Assembly: GCF_003996855.1 (NCBI RefSeq)
Contig: NZ_NRQY01000002.1
Location: 1 to 64,000, forward strand
Source of the DNA: Morganella morganii
GTDB lineage: Bacteria > Pseudomonadota > Gammaproteobacteria > Enterobacterales > Enterobacteriaceae
Direction: 5' to 3'
DNA length: 64,000 nt
The first letter of the stretch is position 1; each line of letters begins with the position of its first letter. This document shows positions 1-11,961 of this stretch, piece by piece. A program made the position numbers and the translations under genes. The notes under the pieces were generated by a model that was not told where the DNA came from, did no database searches, and saw nothing but the letters and a program-made list of their open reading frames with translations.

Positions 1-63
1 TGTTTAATTAGCGGCAGTCAGTCAGCAATTGCTGAAATCTGCCGGATCAATAACTGTAGTATA

Positions 64-1140
64 TCAGTCGTCGTAACCGACTTTTTCAAATTTTGCCTGC
101 GGGTTGCGGGTAATAAACATCGCATCCCCGTAGCTGAAGAAACGGTAATGCTCACGCACCGCCGCTTCATATGCCTGCATGGTGTGCTGATAACCGGCAA
201 ATGCGGAAACCAGCATAATCAGCGTGGATTCCGGCAGATGAAAATTCGTGATCAGTGCATCCACCACCTGATACTCATATCCCGGATAAATAAAGATTTG
301 AGTATCATCAAAGAATGGTGCAATCAGCGCATCCTGTGCCGCTTTCGCCGCACTTTCGAGGGAACGCACTGATGTTGTCCCGACCGCAATCACTTTATTA
401 CCCCGCGCTTTACACGCCAGCACAGCATCAACCACATTCTGCGGCACTTCGGCATATTCGGAGTGCATGATGTGGTCTTCAATATTATCCACGCGTACCG
501 GCTGGAAAGTACCCGCTCCGACATGCAGGGTGACAAAGGCCATTTCAACGCCTTTTTCGCGCAGTGCTGCCAGCAGCGGCTCATCAAAGTGCAGCCCGGC
601 TGTCGGTGCTGCCACCGCGCCGGGGCGGTCATTATACACGGTCTGGTATAACTCGCGATCCGACTCTTCATCAGGGCGGTCAATATAAGGCGGCAACGGC
701 ATATGACCAATCTGATTGAGAATGGCCAGCACATCGCGCTCATCATCAAAACGAATTTCAAACAGGGCATCGTGACGCGCCACCATCGTGGCGTTCATAC
801 TCTCATCTTCGCCCAGCAGCAGCTCCGCACCCTCTTTCGGTGCTTTGGACGCGCGGACATGCGCCAGTACGCGATGCTCATCCAGCATCCGCTCCACCAG
901 CACTTCAATCTTTCCGCCGGAGGCTTTGCGGCCGAACATTCTGGCGGGGATCACGCGGGTGTCATTAAATACCAGCAGATCACCGGGATTGAGTTTATTC
1001 AGCACATCGGTGAAGATACCGTGGTTCAGTTCACCACTGACACCATCGAGTGATAACAGACGACACTTGCTCCGCTCCGCCTGCGGGTAGCGGGCAATCA
1101 GTTCGTCCGGCAGTTCAAAAGTAAAATCGGCAACACGCAT
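64..1140 (-). CDS. queA: S-adenosylmethionine:tRNA ribosyltransferase-isomerase QueA
   Basis: QueA transfers and isomerises the ribosyl group of SAM onto 7-aminomethyl-7-deazaguanine in tRNA, giving epoxyqueuosine, in the cytoplasm. The 358-residue product has the family's usual length. It starts [16 protein letters not shown] and contains the conserved blocks [10 protein letters not shown] (about residue 58), [14 protein letters not shown] and the C-terminal NFHLPESTL motif. It is divergent from acpH, the same pairing as in E. coli. The expected downstream partner tgt would lie just beyond the left edge; positions 1-63 carry only the intergenic gap. Confidence 0.97.
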   Translation of the reverse strand: MRVADFTFELPDELIARYPQAERSKCRLLSLDGVSGELNHGIFTDVLNKLNPGDLLVFNDTRVIPARMFGRKASGGKIEVLVERMLDEHRVLAHVRASKAPKEGAELLLGEDESMNATMVARHDALFEIRFDDERDVLAILNQIGHMPLPPYIDRPDEESDRELYQTVYNDRPGAVAAPTAGLHFDEPLLAALREKGVEMAFVTLHVGAGTFQPVRVDNIEDHIMHSEYAEVPQNVVDAVLACKARGNKVIAVGTTSVRSLESAAKAAQDALIAPFFDDTQIFIYPGYEYQVVDALITNFHLPESTLIMLVSAFAGYQHTMQAYEAAVREHYRFFSYGDAMFITRNPQAKFEKVGYDD

Positions 1141-1249
1141 GAGATTCTCGGTTTCATCTCAAAAAGAAAAACAGGCGCAATAGTCTAGTGCCCCGGTAAG
1201 CAGGGCGCAAGAAATAACCCGCGACGGCGGAATAAAAGGCTGCGGTATT

Positions 1250-1837
1250 ATGAATTTTCTCGCACATCTCCACCTTGCCTCACTGGCAAACAGCAGTTTT
1301 CTCGGTAATCTGATGGCCGATTTTGTCCGCGGAGCCCCGGAAGAGCAATACAGCGCCCCTGTCGCGGCAGGGGTCCGGCTGCACCGGCGTGTTGATACCC
1401 TGACCGACTCACACCCGCTGGTACGGGAAGCCCGTCAGTTATTCCGTCCGGAATACCGCCGTTATGCGCCGATCACGCTGGATGTGGTCTGGGATCATTT
1501 CCTTTCCCTGCACTGGTCACAATTTGAACCGGCGGTTTCCCTGACAGATTTCACGCAGCACGTCCGTACGGTGATTGAGCCGCAGCTGGCTTTTACGCCG
1601 GAGAAATTTCAGGAGCTGAATGAGTTTATGTGGCCGCAGCGCTGGTTGATCCGGTATCAGGAGGTTCCCTACATCGGACAGGTGCTGGCGGGGATGGCAA
1701 AACGGCGCCCGAGGCTCGCTGCTCTCAGGGAGACAAATCAGGATTTTACAGATAATTATCAGTCCCTTGAGGAGATTTTCTTCCGCTTCTATCCGCAGAT
1801 GATAGATACCGTGACAACACCGTTTACAGCTCAGTAA
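1250..1837 (+). CDS. acpH: Acyl carrier protein phosphodiesterase AcpH
   Basis: AcpH removes the 4'-phosphopantetheine group from holo-acyl carrier protein. The 195-residue product begins MNFLAHLHLA and has the HD-like residues typical of the family: FLGNLMADFVRG near the N-terminus, then LHRRVDTLTDSHP (about residues 45-57) and VVWDHFL (about 83). Length matches the E. coli protein of about 193 residues. It is divergent from queA with a gap of about 110 bp that must hold both promoters. Confidence 0.95.
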   Translation: MNFLAHLHLASLANSSFLGNLMADFVRGAPEEQYSAPVAAGVRLHRRVDTLTDSHPLVREARQLFRPEYRRYAPITLDVVWDHFLSLHWSQFEPAVSLTDFTQHVRTVIEPQLAFTPEKFQELNEFMWPQRWLIRYQEVPYIGQVLAGMAKRRPRLAALRETNQDFTDNYQSLEEIFFRFYPQMIDTVTTPFTAQ

Positions 1838-1928
1838 CGGTTTTTACGTTCATTCACACAATTAGCACTTGAACTTTACTCAAATAACTCTATCTTATTC
1901 GGGTAGCAGATAGAATAATGAACTATTG

Positions 1929-1943
1929 ATAGGTAAAACCTAT
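1929..1943 (+). promoter_or_regulatory. OxyR-like motif upstream of the peroxiredoxin gene
   Basis: The sequence ATAGGTAAAACCTAT fits the OxyR half-site pattern ATAG-N-T-NNN-A-N-CTAT exactly and lies about 100 bp before the peroxiredoxin start. A second ATAG...CTAT pair lies just upstream (about 1910-1926), but its 9-nt spacing and the 2-nt gap between the pairs do not fit the standard tandem OxyR layout. OxyR control of a peroxide-scavenging gene is biologically plausible. This is inference from the motif alone. Confidence 0.35.
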
Positions 1944-2041
1944 TATATTAATCGGTATTATGAACTTTAATACCATCCTCGGATTCTTTATTCTGTCTGT
2001 TGTTTATTGCCATACTCTATATAATCTTACAGGAGTAAATT

Positions 2042-2644
2042 ATGGTTCTGGTAACCCGTCAAGCCCCCGATTTTACAGCCGCAGCCGTTATGGGTAACGG
2101 TGAAATCGTTGATAACTTCAATCTGAAAAAACACCTGAACGGCCGTCCGGCTGTTATCTTCTTCTGGCCGATGGACTTCACGTTCGTCTGCCCTTCTGAG
2201 CTGATCGCATTCGATCACCGCTATGAAGAATTCAAAAAACGCGGTGTTGAAGTGGTTGGTGTGTCTATGGACTCCGAGTTTGTTCATAACGCATGGCGTA
2301 ACACCGCTATTGATGCAGGTGGTATCGGCCAGGTTCAGTATCCGATGGTTGCGGATATCAAACACGACATCATGAAAGCTTACGGTGTTGAACATCCGGA
2401 AGCCGGTGTTGCACTGCGCGGTTCTTTCCTGGTGGACAAAAACGGTGTTGTCCGCCATCAGGTTATTAACGACCTGCCACTGGGCCGTAACGTAGACGAG
2501 ATGCTGCGTATGGTTGACGCACTGCAATTCCATGAAGAGCACGGCGATGTATGCCCTGCACAGTGGGAAAAAGGTCAGGAAGGTATGAATGCATCCCCGA
2601 AAGGCGTTGCTGATTTCCTGAAAAAGAACTCCGGTAAACTGTAA
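2042..2644 (+). CDS. Typical 2-Cys peroxiredoxin (AhpC/TSA family)
   Basis: This is a thiol peroxidase that reduces hydrogen peroxide and organic hydroperoxides in the cytosol. The 200-residue product carries the peroxidatic cysteine at position 50 in DFTFVCPSE and the resolving cysteine at 171 in GDVCPAQW, so it is a typical 2-Cys enzyme. It is longer than E. coli AhpC (187 residues) and resembles the 200-residue TSA-type enzymes of Yersinia and Vibrio. No ahpF reductase gene follows, so the electron donor is not set by this locus. A strong SD (ACAGGAG) precedes the ATG, and an intrinsic terminator follows. Confidence 0.93.
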   Translation: MVLVTRQAPDFTAAAVMGNGEIVDNFNLKKHLNGRPAVIFFWPMDFTFVCPSELIAFDHRYEEFKKRGVEVVGVSMDSEFVHNAWRNTAIDAGGIGQVQYPMVADIKHDIMKAYGVEHPEAGVALRGSFLVDKNGVVRHQVINDLPLGRNVDEMLRMVDALQFHEEHGDVCPAQWEKGQEGMNASPKGVADFLKKNSGKL

Positions 2645-2668
2645 GTTCCGGTAGTTAAAAGAGTCGTA

Positions 2669-2694
2669 AAACCAGCCTGCGGGCTGGTTTTTTT
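2669..2694 (+). terminator. Intrinsic terminator of the peroxiredoxin gene
   Basis: The stem ACCAGCC/GGCTGGT with a short TGCG-type loop is followed by an eight-T run, 25 bp after the peroxiredoxin stop codon. Confidence 0.9.
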
Positions 2695-2711
2695 ATGTCT
2701 GAATCACAGAT

Positions 2712-2740
2712 AAAAAAATCCCCCGCGCATGACGGGGGAT
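2712..2740 (-). terminator. Intrinsic terminator of brnQ
   Basis: The eight-pair stem ATCCCCCG/CGGGGGAT has a 7-nt loop. On the minus strand it is followed by seven Ts, 17 bp after the brnQ stop. It lies back to back with the peroxiredoxin terminator. Confidence 0.9.
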
Positions 2741-2756
2741 CTTTGTAAACCGGATA

Positions 2757-4088
2757 TCAGGCGTGTTTCCGATTCACTTCCGGCTCTGCTCCCATCAGGC
2801 GATCAACCACAATGGAAACCACCAGCACTGCAAGTGACGGCGCAAGCCACGCCAGGTCATATTTAAAGAACGGCAGTGACTCAATCCATGACGGCATATA
2901 AGAGCCGAACATTTTAGTGGCTTTCAGCGCGCCCATTGTCCCGAGGATCAGGCTGACCAGCATTGCCGGTGCAACCACCCGTCCCGGTTTTTTCCAGAAA
3001 CGCAGTGTGAAACTCAGTAAGATCAGCACAATACACGGCGGATAAATGGATACCAGCACCGGAATAGAGAACGCGATCAGCTTACTCAGCCCCAGGTTGG
3101 AAATCAGCATGGAGAACGCACCGAGGATCCACACCAGCGTACGGTAAGAGATTGGCAGATAACGGCTGAAGAATTCCGCGCAGGCACAGGTCAGGCCGAT
3201 CGCCGTCACCATACAGGCAACAAAAATCAGCACCGCAAGGAAGAAGCTGCCGTAGTTACCGAAGGTATACTGCACATACTCATGCAGAATTTCTGCGCCA
3301 TCAGCAGGGTTCGGGATAATCGACCCGCTGTTTTCCCCTAATTTAAACAGTGCCAGATAGACCAGCGTCAGCAGCACACCGGCAATCAGCCCGGCCCACA
3401 TGGTATAGCGGGTCAGCAGCGAGGAGTTTTCAACTCCGCGTGAACGGGCGGCATTAACAATGACAATCCCGAATACCATCGCGCCGAGCGTATCCATGGT
3501 CAGATAACCATTAATAAACCCGTTGGAGAACGCCATCTCTTTATAATCCGGCGTTGCCATAATGGCATCACCGGCCGGCCACATTACCGCAGCCACTCCG
3601 AGGATAGCCAGTGCCAGCATCTTAACCGGCGCCAGTACATGCCCGACGCTGTCCAGTAATTTACCCGGATACAGGGAGATACCGATCACACAGGCAAAGT
3701 AGATCACGCTGTAAATCAGCAGGGAAATATCAGATTCCCCGCCCACCAGCGGTGCAATTCCGATTTTATAGGAAACGGTCGCTGTACGCGGTGTGGCAAA
3801 CAGCGGCCCGACGGACAGATACGCCACAACGGCCAGCAACAACCCGGCGTATTTACCGACCGGTGTACTGAGTGCCTCAATACCGCCGCCGACTTTTGCC
3901 AGAGCGATTACTGTCAGAACCGGCAAACCAACACCGGTGATCAGGAACCCGGCCGCAGCCGTCCAGACCATTTCCCCGGCCTGAAGACCGACCATAGGCG
4001 GAAATATAATATTTCCCGCCCCGACAAACAGCGCGAAGGTCATGAAACCTAAGGCTAAAATATCTCGTGAAGTTAAACGATGCGCCAT
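2757..4088 (-). CDS. brnQ: Branched-chain amino acid transporter BrnQ (LIVCS family)
   Basis: This inner-membrane cation symporter takes up leucine, isoleucine and valine. The 443-residue product begins [31 protein letters not shown], the hallmark N-terminus of the family, and is hydrophobic throughout with about 12 predicted membrane spans. Length matches E. coli BrnQ (439). Position next to phoR on the same strand is the E. coli order phoB-phoR-brnQ. A gap of about 400 bp separates it from phoR, so it probably has its own promoter. Confidence 0.95.
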   Translation of the reverse strand: MAHRLTSRDILALGFMTFALFVGAGNIIFPPMVGLQAGEMVWTAAAGFLITGVGLPVLTVIALAKVGGGIEALSTPVGKYAGLLLAVVAYLSVGPLFATPRTATVSYKIGIAPLVGGESDISLLIYSVIYFACVIGISLYPGKLLDSVGHVLAPVKMLALAILGVAAVMWPAGDAIMATPDYKEMAFSNGFINGYLTMDTLGAMVFGIVIVNAARSRGVENSSLLTRYTMWAGLIAGVLLTLVYLALFKLGENSGSIIPNPADGAEILHEYVQYTFGNYGSFFLAVLIFVACMVTAIGLTCACAEFFSRYLPISYRTLVWILGAFSMLISNLGLSKLIAFSIPVLVSIYPPCIVLILLSFTLRFWKKPGRVVAPAMLVSLILGTMGALKATKMFGSYMPSWIESLPFFKYDLAWLAPSLAVLVVSIVVDRLMGAEPEVNRKHA

Positions 4089-4496
4089 ATTATTTTTGTC
4101 TGCTACTGTTAATTTAATGTTAAATATTTAATAAAAATATCGGAAATAAAAATCCAACTCCCTGATCTGTCACCGGCGATATCTCCTGCTGTTTTAACAA
4201 TTCATTAGCACTACATTATTCATCATAAGTTAATAACTATAGTGATTATATTTAAAAAACAGTGATATTTGCCAATAACTGACTACAAGTAAAACTTTTA
4301 TAGCGCAGAAAGGCAATAGTCAAAGCAAAAACCAGAACTATATCCCGAAGTATATTTCTAAAGCAGCGATTGCTGTTATGTAAGCTTCAATAAACACTAT
4401 ATGATTTGTTTATATTTTAATCAGACATTTTAAATCTGCTGAAATTAACAGCAGTTTAAAAGAAGAAAGCGGCAAAAGCCGCTTTAGTAAGAAATT
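4089..4496. other. 408-bp AT-rich gap between phoR and brnQ
   Basis: No gene is visible. The phoR-proximal end has a hairpin with stem AAAGCGGC/GCCGCTTT (4466-4484) that could end phoR transcription; its U tract on the minus strand is interrupted. Next to it lies an imperfect inverted repeat at 4430-4461, with arms built on TTTAAA and CTGCTG/CAGCAG. The rest is AT-rich and presumably holds the brnQ promoter, but no box is clear enough to name. Confidence 0.6.
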
Positions 4497-5792
4497 TTAG
4501 TGAGATAGTTTGGCGATAAGCCGTGCAGGAATGGTAAAACTGAACTCCGTTCCCTGCCCCGGTTTGCTGATAATATCCAGATGAGTATGGTGATGCTGTA
4601 AGGCGTGTTTTACTATCGCCAGCCCCAGGCCGGAGCCGCCGGTCTGCCGCGAGCGGGATTTATCCACACGATAAAAACGCTCGGTCAGACGGGACAGATG
4701 TTCGGCCGGAATCCCCGGGCCGTTATCTTTTACACTGAACACTGCATTACTGTTACACAGTGCCCAGCTGACCTCAATCCGTGTGTTTTCCGGTGTGTGA
4801 TTCACTGCGTTATACACCAGATTCGACATAGCGCTTCGCAACTCTTCCTCATCCCCGAAAATCTTCAGTTTGTCATCCACAGTAAAGCAGATATCCTGTT
4901 TGCCCCGGCTTAGAGCCACAGCTTCCTGCTGAAGCATCATCAGCATCCCCGGCACATCCACCACCTGATCCAGCCCGCTTTTGACCGCCACTTCAATTTT
5001 TGACAGCTGTAAAAGCTGTCTGACCATACCGTCCATACGACGGGTTTGTTCCTGCATGGTCAGAATTGCTTTTTTATTCATCGGATTATCAAAATCCTGA
5101 TCAGCAAGCATTTCCAGGTAGCCCTGCAAAACCGTCAGCGGGGTGCGCAGTTCATGACTGACATTGGCGAAAAAATCGCGCCGTGAGTTTTCAAGACGGC
5201 GTTTTTCCGTCACATCACGGGCGACCATCAGCAACTGCCCTTCCGAATACGGCATGATACGCAATTCCATCATGCTGCCGTTATTCAGTTCCAGTGTCAG
5301 CGGCAGAGTATAATCGCCCTGAGTCAGATAGCGGCTGAAATCCGGATAACGCAGAAGGTTAAAGATGTGCTGTCCGTTATCATCCGGCCAGCGGAAACCG
5401 AGAAGGTGCTGGGCATGCTTATTACACCAGAAAATATTACCGTCTTCTGTCATCATCACCACCGCATCCGGCAGGGATTCCGCCCCGCTGCGAAAGCGTT
5501 TGATCAGTGTGGCGAGTTCACGGCGGCGCTTACGGTTACGCTGCTGAAGCTGGTAGATACCATAAAAAATCGGTTCCCAGCTGCTGCGGCCGGGCGGTGG
5601 CAGCATACTGCGATCCAGCCACAGCCAGTCGGACAATTTCAGTAAGTTATAACTGTGCCAGACGGCAGCGGCAAACAGTGCGCCGGCAAGAAACCAGCCG
5701 GTATAGCCGAAAAAAAGTGACAAAAAGAGTGCCGGAAGGCAGAAAACCAGTAATTCCAGTACAATTTTTTTCCACGAAAGACGCTCAAGCAC
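4497..5792 (-). CDS. phoR: Phosphate regulon sensor histidine kinase PhoR
   Basis: PhoR phosphorylates PhoB when phosphate is scarce and dephosphorylates it when phosphate is plentiful. The 431-residue product equals E. coli PhoR in length. It shows two N-terminal membrane segments (about residues 10-50), a PAS domain (about 95-200), the phospho-acceptor histidine in [13 protein letters not shown] (about residue 213), and ATPase boxes [18 protein letters not shown] and [14 protein letters not shown]. It lies 30 bp downstream of phoB on the same strand, so the two form an operon driven from the Pho box upstream of phoB. Confidence 0.97.
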   Translation of the reverse strand: MLERLSWKKIVLELLVFCLPALFLSLFFGYTGWFLAGALFAAAVWHSYNLLKLSDWLWLDRSMLPPPGRSSWEPIFYGIYQLQQRNRKRRRELATLIKRFRSGAESLPDAVVMMTEDGNIFWCNKHAQHLLGFRWPDDNGQHIFNLLRYPDFSRYLTQGDYTLPLTLELNNGSMMELRIMPYSEGQLLMVARDVTEKRRLENSRRDFFANVSHELRTPLTVLQGYLEMLADQDFDNPMNKKAILTMQEQTRRMDGMVRQLLQLSKIEVAVKSGLDQVVDVPGMLMMLQQEAVALSRGKQDICFTVDDKLKIFGDEEELRSAMSNLVYNAVNHTPENTRIEVSWALCNSNAVFSVKDNGPGIPAEHLSRLTERFYRVDKSRSRQTGGSGLGLAIVKHALQHHHTHLDIISKPGQGTEFSFTIPARLIAKLSH

Positions 5793-5822
5793 GCGCGATC
5801 CTCTTGCGGTTTATTATTATCA

Positions 5823-6512
5823 TCAGTAACGGACAGAGAAGCGGTAACCCGTTCCGCGGACTGTCTGTATCATTTTATCGTGTCCGTCAGCTTCCAGCGC
5901 TTTGCGCAGGCGGCGGATATGCACATCCACCGTGCGATCCTCAACATAGACATTCTCGCCCCAGACATAGTTGAGTAACTGTTCGCGGCTGTAAACCCGC
6001 TCCGGATGGGTCATAAAAAAATGCAGGAGTTTAAATTCTGTCGGTCCCATCTCCAGCGGATTCTCATTGCTGGTCACGCGGTGGGAGGCCGGATCGAGAG
6101 TCAGGCCGTTCATGGCGATAAGGTCATCCGCCGCCATCGGGGATATACGCCGCAGAATAGCTTTAACACGGGCCACTAACTCTTTCGGTGAGAACGGTTT
6201 GGTCAGATAATCATCCGCGCCGGTCTCCAGACCTTTGACACGATCTTCCTCTTCACCGCGCGCCGTCAGCATCATCACAGGGATTTCCCGCAGCTGACTG
6301 TCCCGTTTCATATGTTTGATAACCTGAATACCGGAACCGCCCGGAATCATCCAGTCCAGCAGAACAAGATCAGGGAAAGGCTCCACCAGCCGGGCAATGG
6401 CCGCATCATAATCATCTGCCTCAATGGGCTGATAGCCATTCTGCTCCAGTACAAAACAGACCATTTCACGGATAGGTGCTTCATCTTCAACGACTAAAAT
6501 TCGTCTTGCCAT
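5823..6512 (-). CDS. phoB: Phosphate regulon response regulator PhoB
   Basis: PhoB activates genes for phosphate scavenging by binding Pho boxes. The 229-residue product has a receiver domain with the phospho-acceptor aspartate in [10 protein letters not shown] (about residue 54) and lysine in [11 protein letters not shown] (about 105). It ends in an OmpR-type winged helix containing [16 protein letters not shown] and the end [11 protein letters not shown]. It is first gene of phoBR and divergent from sbcD, as in E. coli. A Pho box upstream indicates autoregulation. Confidence 0.98.
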   Translation of the reverse strand: MARRILVVEDEAPIREMVCFVLEQNGYQPIEADDYDAAIARLVEPFPDLVLLDWMIPGGSGIQVIKHMKRDSQLREIPVMMLTARGEEEDRVKGLETGADDYLTKPFSPKELVARVKAILRRISPMAADDLIAMNGLTLDPASHRVTSNENPLEMGPTEFKLLHFFMTHPERVYSREQLLNYVWGENVYVEDRTVDVHIRRLRKALEADGHDKMIQTVRGTGYRFSVRY

Positions 6513-6558
6513 GGCGTTCCCTGTTTACCGTTAATTCATTTCATCAGACAGTGCCGCG

Positions 6559-6590
6559 ATTATGCGTCACTTTTGTGACAGATTTATGAA
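6559..6590 (-). promoter_or_regulatory. Pho box and -10 element of phoBR
   Basis: Read on the minus strand, TTCATAAATCTGTCAC (6575-6590) matches the Pho-box pattern of two CTGTCAT-type repeats separated by an A/T spacer. It is followed by a GCATAAT -10 element (6559-6565). Arrangement and sequence closely resemble the known E. coli phoB promoter. This supports phosphate-starvation autoinduction of phoBR. Confidence 0.8.
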
Positions 6591-6790
6591 TATCAGCCGA
6601 TACCTCAGCCTGCACTGCAAAGATAATGTCATTAAACTGACATACTACACACAAAATGCGTGTCAGATCGTAAAACACTGGATATTTATCCAATATTTAT
6701 TTTTACCGGCTGTTTTCCGTTATACTCTGTTTTCAGTAAACCGCCTAACACAATGCGCGGCCGGTTCTCCCGGCAGGAATAACCGTATAT

Positions 6791-8083
6791 ATGAAAATCA
6801 TTCACACATCAGACTGGCATCTCGGACAGTATTTTTACACTAAAAACCGGTTACAGGAACATTTGCAGTTTTCGGACTGGCTGATAAACCTGATAAAAGA
6901 ACAACAGGCGGATGCTCTGATTATCGCCGGGGATGTGTTTGATACCACCTCACCGCCGAGTTACGCCCGTGAGCTGTATAACCGTTTTGTTGCACAACTG
7001 CAACAGACCGGCTGTCATCTGATTGTGCTCGCCGGTAACCATGATGCCGTTGCCACACTAAATGAATCCCGCGAACTGATGGCCTGCCTGAATGTGAATG
7101 TGGTTGCCCGCCCGGAACCGGAGCGGGATCTGATCGTACTTTATAATAAGCAAAATCAGCCCGGTGCGATTGTCTGTGCCGTGCCGTTTCTGCGGCCGCG
7201 GGATATTCTGGAAAGTCAGGCAGGGCAATCCGAAGCCGAAAAACAGCAGGCGCTGCTGACCGCCATACAGACACATTACCAGTCCCTTTATGACAGAGCG
7301 ATTGCAAAACGGACTGAGCTGGACGCAGATATTCCGGTCATTATGACAGGCCACCTGACCACTGTCGGTGCCAAAACATCGGAATCTGTCCGCGATATTT
7401 ATATCGGCACGCTGGAGGCCTTTCCGGCCGGCGCTTTCCCGCCGGCGGATTACATTGCCCTCGGGCATATTCACCGCGCACAATCTATCGGTGACAGCGG
7501 CACCATCCGTTACAGCGGTTCCCCCGTTCCGCTCAGTTTTGATGAATCCGGACAGGAAAAAAGTGTCTTCCTGCTGACCCTCGGCGACAACAGTATCACG
7601 GCGATTGATGCGGTGCCGGTGCCCTGTTTTCAGCCGATGGCCTGCCTGAAAGGCGATTTGGATGCCATCAGCCGGGCACTTGAACAGTTTCCGCCCCGCA
7701 ATGAACACACACAACCGGTCTGGCTGGATATCGAAATAGCCGGGCGGGATTATCTGCCGGATATTCAGAAACGCATTCAGGCACTGACAGAATCCCTGGC
7801 CGCAGAAGTGATTCTGCTGCGGCGCGAACGCAGACAAATAACCGCAGACAACAGCGAAGCTCTGCGGGAAACCCTGAATGAACTGACACCGGATGATGTT
7901 TTTGCCCGTCGTCTGGCACTCAGTGATACTGAAGATGATGATATCCCGCGCCTCACCACTCTTTTTCGCCGGATTTGTGAGCAGGTTCGTGACCAGGCGG
8001 AGAGTGACAGCAGTGCGGACAATACCGATATCAGCAGAGAAAGCAGCACCGCCACGGGTATCCGGAAAGGAAAAAGTGAATGA
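6791..8083 (+). CDS. sbcD: Nuclease SbcCD subunit D
   Basis: SbcD is the Mre11-type nuclease subunit of SbcCD, which cleaves DNA hairpins and processes double-strand ends in a Mn2+-dependent way. The 430-residue product has the metallophosphoesterase motifs DWHLGQ (residues 7-12), GDVFDT (about 48), GNHDA (about 84), TGHLT and GHIHR. Its stop overlaps the sbcC start (ATGA), so the two are translationally coupled. Placement divergent from phoB is conserved in E. coli. Confidence 0.96.
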   Translation: MKIIHTSDWHLGQYFYTKNRLQEHLQFSDWLINLIKEQQADALIIAGDVFDTTSPPSYARELYNRFVAQLQQTGCHLIVLAGNHDAVATLNESRELMACLNVNVVARPEPERDLIVLYNKQNQPGAIVCAVPFLRPRDILESQAGQSEAEKQQALLTAIQTHYQSLYDRAIAKRTELDADIPVIMTGHLTTVGAKTSESVRDIYIGTLEAFPAGAFPPADYIALGHIHRAQSIGDSGTIRYSGSPVPLSFDESGQEKSVFLLTLGDNSITAIDAVPVPCFQPMACLKGDLDAISRALEQFPPRNEHTQPVWLDIEIAGRDYLPDIQKRIQALTESLAAEVILLRRERRQITADNSEALRETLNELTPDDVFARRLALSDTEDDDIPRLTTLFRRICEQVRDQAESDSSADNTDISRESSTATGIRKGKSE

Positions 8084-11000
8084 AAATCCTGACGTTACGG
8101 TTTAAAAACATCAATTCACTTCAGGGAGAATGGAAAATCGATTTTACGGCGGAGCCATTCGCCGGTAACGGATTGTTTGCTATCACCGGCCCGACAGGGG
8201 CTGGAAAAACCACTCTGCTGGATGCCATCTGTCTCGCACTGTATCACCGGACGCCCAGAGTAAAAACATCCGGTACACAAAATGATGTCATGACCCGTCA
8301 TAGCGCAGAATGCCTGGCAGAAGTCGAATTTTCTGTAAAAGATAAAGCTTACCGGGCCTTCTGGAGCCAACGCAGAGCAAGAAACAGTGCAGAGGGTAAT
8401 CTTCAGGCACCAAAAGCAGAATTAGCAGAGTGCAGTAGCGGAAAAATTCTGGCAGATAAACCCTCTCAGGTTCTTGATATGGTCATTCAGCTGACAGGCC
8501 TGGATTTCGCCCGTTTCACACGTTCTGTCCTGTTATCACAGGGAAATTTCGCCGCCTTTCTGAACGCGGATGACAATGAACGGGCAGATCTGCTGGAGGA
8601 GCTGACCGGCACGGAAATTTACCGTCTGATCTCCCGTCAGGTTTATGAAGACTACAAAGCTGCACAGCAGGCACTTTCTCTGCTGGAAGCACAGATCGGT
8701 GCTATCCGGCTGATGACCGATGATGAACGGCCTGCGTGTCAGGCTGAACTGACCACCCTGCAAACAGATGAACAGGCTCTGCTTATCCGTCAGACACAGT
8801 TACAGGCAGCACTGCAATGGTGGCAACGCCGGGATGCACTGGATACGGAAACAGAACAGCGGCAGCAGCAGTACGCATCTGTTATGCAGCAGATACAGGA
8901 TGCACACGCACGGCTGAACCTGCTTGCCCGCGCCAAACCGGCGGAAAAACTGCGTCCGGCAAAAGAGGCGGCGCAGAACAGTGCAGCGTTAAGTGCACAG
9001 CTAACCGCCCGTATGCAGGAACTGTCACAAATAACAGAGAGTACCATCCGTTCTCTGCAACCACTGACCGGTCAATGTGAAGAACAGCAACAGTTACTCT
9101 CCGGACTGAAACAGCAATATCAGCAACTGGAAACACTGGCAGAAAACGAAATCCGGCCACTGGATAACCGATTACAATTGATTGATAATCAGTCAGACAC
9201 ACTGAAACAGCAGTATCAGGCACAGTTACAGGAGCAGCAGGCGTTACAGAGCCGCACAACAGAACTTCAGCAACTGCTGACACAAACCCGTGATATTCAT
9301 GCCCGCAGCACACAGTACCGGCAGGATAATATTCAGAAAGCGGAGCTTCCGTCTGCCATTATCCGGTGGCAGCATGAACTGAATACCCAGCAGGAATACC
9401 GTTCTCAGATTTCAGCCCTTGCGGAACAACAGCAGGCTGGTGAGGTTCAGCAGCAGTCGCTGACAACAGCACACTCAGATATTACAGAGAAACTGACAGC
9501 CCGAAACCAGTCTGTTCTGCCGCTGAAAACCGAACTGGATACCTTACAAACCACATTACAGAATGCACGGCAAACCGAACCGGATCAGCAGTTAATCACG
9601 CAACTGAAACAAACAAGTGAAAAGCGCGGGTTACTGCAAAAACTGGCGTCTCTGGCACCGGAAATCACTCTGCTGACCCGCAACCGGGAAAATCTTCTGC
9701 AACAGCAGCAGGTATCTCAGGAAGAAATAAAGACACTGACAAACTGGTGTGCGCAACAGGAACCGCTTCTGGCTGACCAGCACACACACCTGCTGGATCT
9801 GACAGCCCGTTATCAGCTGGAACAAACCATTGTCCGGCTGGATGCAGAGCGTCAGCGTTTACAGGCCGGAAAGCCCTGTCCTCTGTGCGGCAGTACGGCT
9901 CACCCGGCCGTCACGGATTATCAGCAGGTGACACCGGATGAAACCGCACAGCGCCGGGAGGCACTGACTCAGACCATCAGAGAGGCAGAAAAAAACCTGA
10001 CGGAGAAACAATCCCGGCTGAGCTTTACCCGAACACAGCACGAAAAACTGCGTTCTGCATTACAGGAAACCGGAGATACCCTCGCGGCACATACCGTACA
10101 GTGGCAAAAAATCTGCCTTGAGGGCGGATTTGCGTCCCTGACAGATTCCCCGGAAACACTGAATGACATCATTCAGCATTATGACGGGCTGTATCAGCAG
10201 CAACAGCAGGCTCTGGAAGCCCGCCGCGCCCTGGAAACACAGGTATTAACACTGCAAAACCGGTTACAGGCCGAAGAGACCGAGTGTGAACGGCTGTCAC
10301 AAACGTTACAGCGCAACAGTCAGGAGCAGCAGTTCCTGGCACAACAACAGACAGAGCGGGCGGCACGTCTGGCTGAACTTCAGCAACAGGAACAGACGCT
10401 GGAAACGTCTCTGGCACACACCGTAACTGCTTTTGGCTACACTATTCCTTCTCCGGCGGAAACAAATGCGTGGCTGGCACAACGTCAGCAGGAAAGTGAT
10501 CAATTCGCCGCCAATGAGCAGCAAATACAGCAAAGTGCACAACAACTCACAGAGCTGAGCGCACAACAGCAAAATCTGGAAGTACAGCAGGCAAAACTGA
10601 CGGCACAACTGGCAGAACAGTCCGCCGCACTCGCCACACTTCAGGAACAGCATAAAACCATCACGGTACAGCGGCAGGCGCTGTTCGGTGATAAAAATAT
10701 CAGTGCCGAATTACAGAAACTGCTTCATCAGCAGCAGGAGACTGAAAACACCCTGAAAGCCCTGACACAGCAGCGCGACAGCCTGCAACAACACCTTGCC
10801 GGGCTCCGGGGAGAAGAAAAACGACTGCAACAGCAGATACTGGATGCTCAGGAACAACACAGCCGGAATCAGCAGATTTTTCAGCAGCAACTGGCAGAAA
10901 GCCCGTTTACCGGTGAAGCGGATTTCCTCAGCGCTCTCCTCAGTGAAGAGGAACATCAGCAGTTACAAACCCTGGAAACGGAGCTTAACCAGGCGCAACT

Positions 11001-11766
11001 GAAAGCCGCCACCAGCCTCGGGGATACCAAAGCCGCACTGGAACAGCATTTGTCAGCACAACCGGAACCGTTCCGTGAACTGCCCCGTCTGAAACTGACA
11101 GAATTACATACTGCCGCGGCACAGCAACTGCGGGAACTGAGCAGCCGCCGGGGTGAGCTGCGCGGACGCCTGACTACGGATGATAATCTGCGGTTACAAC
11201 AGCGCGATTTACTGGAACAAATTATCCGTCATCAGCAGGACGTGACTGACCGCAGCCGCCTCAATCTGCTGATAGGCTCCGCTGATGGTGCCAAATTCAG
11301 CCGCTTTGCCCAGGGGCTGACTCTGGATTATCTGATCCATCTGGCTAACCGGCGGCTGGAGAAACTGCATGGCCGCTATGTGTTACAGCGCAAAACGGCT
11401 GACAGCCTGGAACTGCAAATCACCGACACCTGGCAGGCAGATACTCAGCGTGACACCAAAACTCTCTCCGGCGGGGAGACATTCCTGGTCAGTCTGGCAC
11501 TAGCGCTTGCCTTGTCTGATCTCGTCAGCCATAAAACACAGATTGAATCGCTGTTCCTCGACGAGGGTTTCGGCACGCTGGATCAGGAAACACTGGATAT
11601 CGCGCTGGACGCACTCGATAACCTGAACGCATCCGGAAAAACTATCGGGGTTATCAGCCATATTGAGGCCATGAAAGAGCGGATTGCAGTACAGATCTCT
11701 GTCAGAAAAATGAACGGACTCGGGATAAGTAAATTGTCGCCGGAATATCGTGTTACATCAGCGTAA
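8080..11766 (+). CDS. sbcC: Nuclease SbcCD subunit C (SMC-like ATPase)
   Basis: SbcC is the Rad50-like ATPase that clamps DNA for SbcD. Visible motifs are Walker [10 protein letters not shown] (residues 37-45), the zinc hook CPLC (600-603) between two long Gln/Glu/Leu-rich coiled coils, the ABC signature LSGGETFL (about 1128) and Walker [13 protein letters not shown] (about 1155). At 1228 residues it is about 180 longer than the 1048-residue E. coli protein, and the extra length lies in the coiled coil. The start overlaps the sbcD stop. Confidence 0.96.
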   Translation: MKILTLRFKNINSLQGEWKIDFTAEPFAGNGLFAITGPTGAGKTTLLDAICLALYHRTPRVKTSGTQNDVMTRHSAECLAEVEFSVKDKAYRAFWSQRRARNSAEGNLQAPKAELAECSSGKILADKPSQVLDMVIQLTGLDFARFTRSVLLSQGNFAAFLNADDNERADLLEELTGTEIYRLISRQVYEDYKAAQQALSLLEAQIGAIRLMTDDERPACQAELTTLQTDEQALLIRQTQLQAALQWWQRRDALDTETEQRQQQYASVMQQIQDAHARLNLLARAKPAEKLRPAKEAAQNSAALSAQLTARMQELSQITESTIRSLQPLTGQCEEQQQLLSGLKQQYQQLETLAENEIRPLDNRLQLIDNQSDTLKQQYQAQLQEQQALQSRTTELQQLLTQTRDIHARSTQYRQDNIQKAELPSAIIRWQHELNTQQEYRSQISALAEQQQAGEVQQQSLTTAHSDITEKLTARNQSVLPLKTELDTLQTTLQNARQTEPDQQLITQLKQTSEKRGLLQKLASLAPEITLLTRNRENLLQQQQVSQEEIKTLTNWCAQQEPLLADQHTHLLDLTARYQLEQTIVRLDAERQRLQAGKPCPLCGSTAHPAVTDYQQVTPDETAQRREALTQTIREAEKNLTEKQSRLSFTRTQHEKLRSALQETGDTLAAHTVQWQKICLEGGFASLTDSPETLNDIIQHYDGLYQQQQQALEARRALETQVLTLQNRLQAEETECERLSQTLQRNSQEQQFLAQQQTERAARLAELQQQEQTLETSLAHTVTAFGYTIPSPAETNAWLAQRQQESDQFAANEQQIQQSAQQLTELSAQQQNLEVQQAKLTAQLAEQSAALATLQEQHKTITVQRQALFGDKNISAELQKLLHQQQETENTLKALTQQRDSLQQHLAGLRGEEKRLQQQILDAQEQHSRNQQIFQQQLAESPFTGEADFLSALLSEEEHQQLQTLETELNQAQLKAATSLGDTKAALEQHLSAQPEPFRELPRLKLTELHTAAAQQLRELSSRRGELRGRLTTDDNLRLQQRDLLEQIIRHQQDVTDRSRLNLLIGSADGAKFSRFAQGLTLDYLIHLANRRLEKLHGRYVLQRKTADSLELQITDTWQADTQRDTKTLSGGETFLVSLALALALSDLVSHKTQIESLFLDEGFGTLDQETLDIALDALDNLNASGKTIGVISHIEAMKERIAVQISVRKMNGLGISKLSPEYRVTSA

Positions 11767-11961
11767 TATTTTAACGCTGTTAATAATAATTGATTAATCC
11801 AATGATATTTATTGAAAATTTTTCTGTTGGCCGAATTTTTTGAAATATAAGGTTAAATATTTTCGGTATGTTTTTTGATTCATTGCTTATATGCTGTTCA
11901 TCATGAACTGAAGAGAGCGCGGAAACCGGTTTTTCCGACAAAAAATTTAACGGAGAGTAAC

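Noticed and set aside
1..63. Left edge of the window
   Set aside because: It is only the short gap downstream of queA; no feature is visible and the expected tgt gene lies outside.
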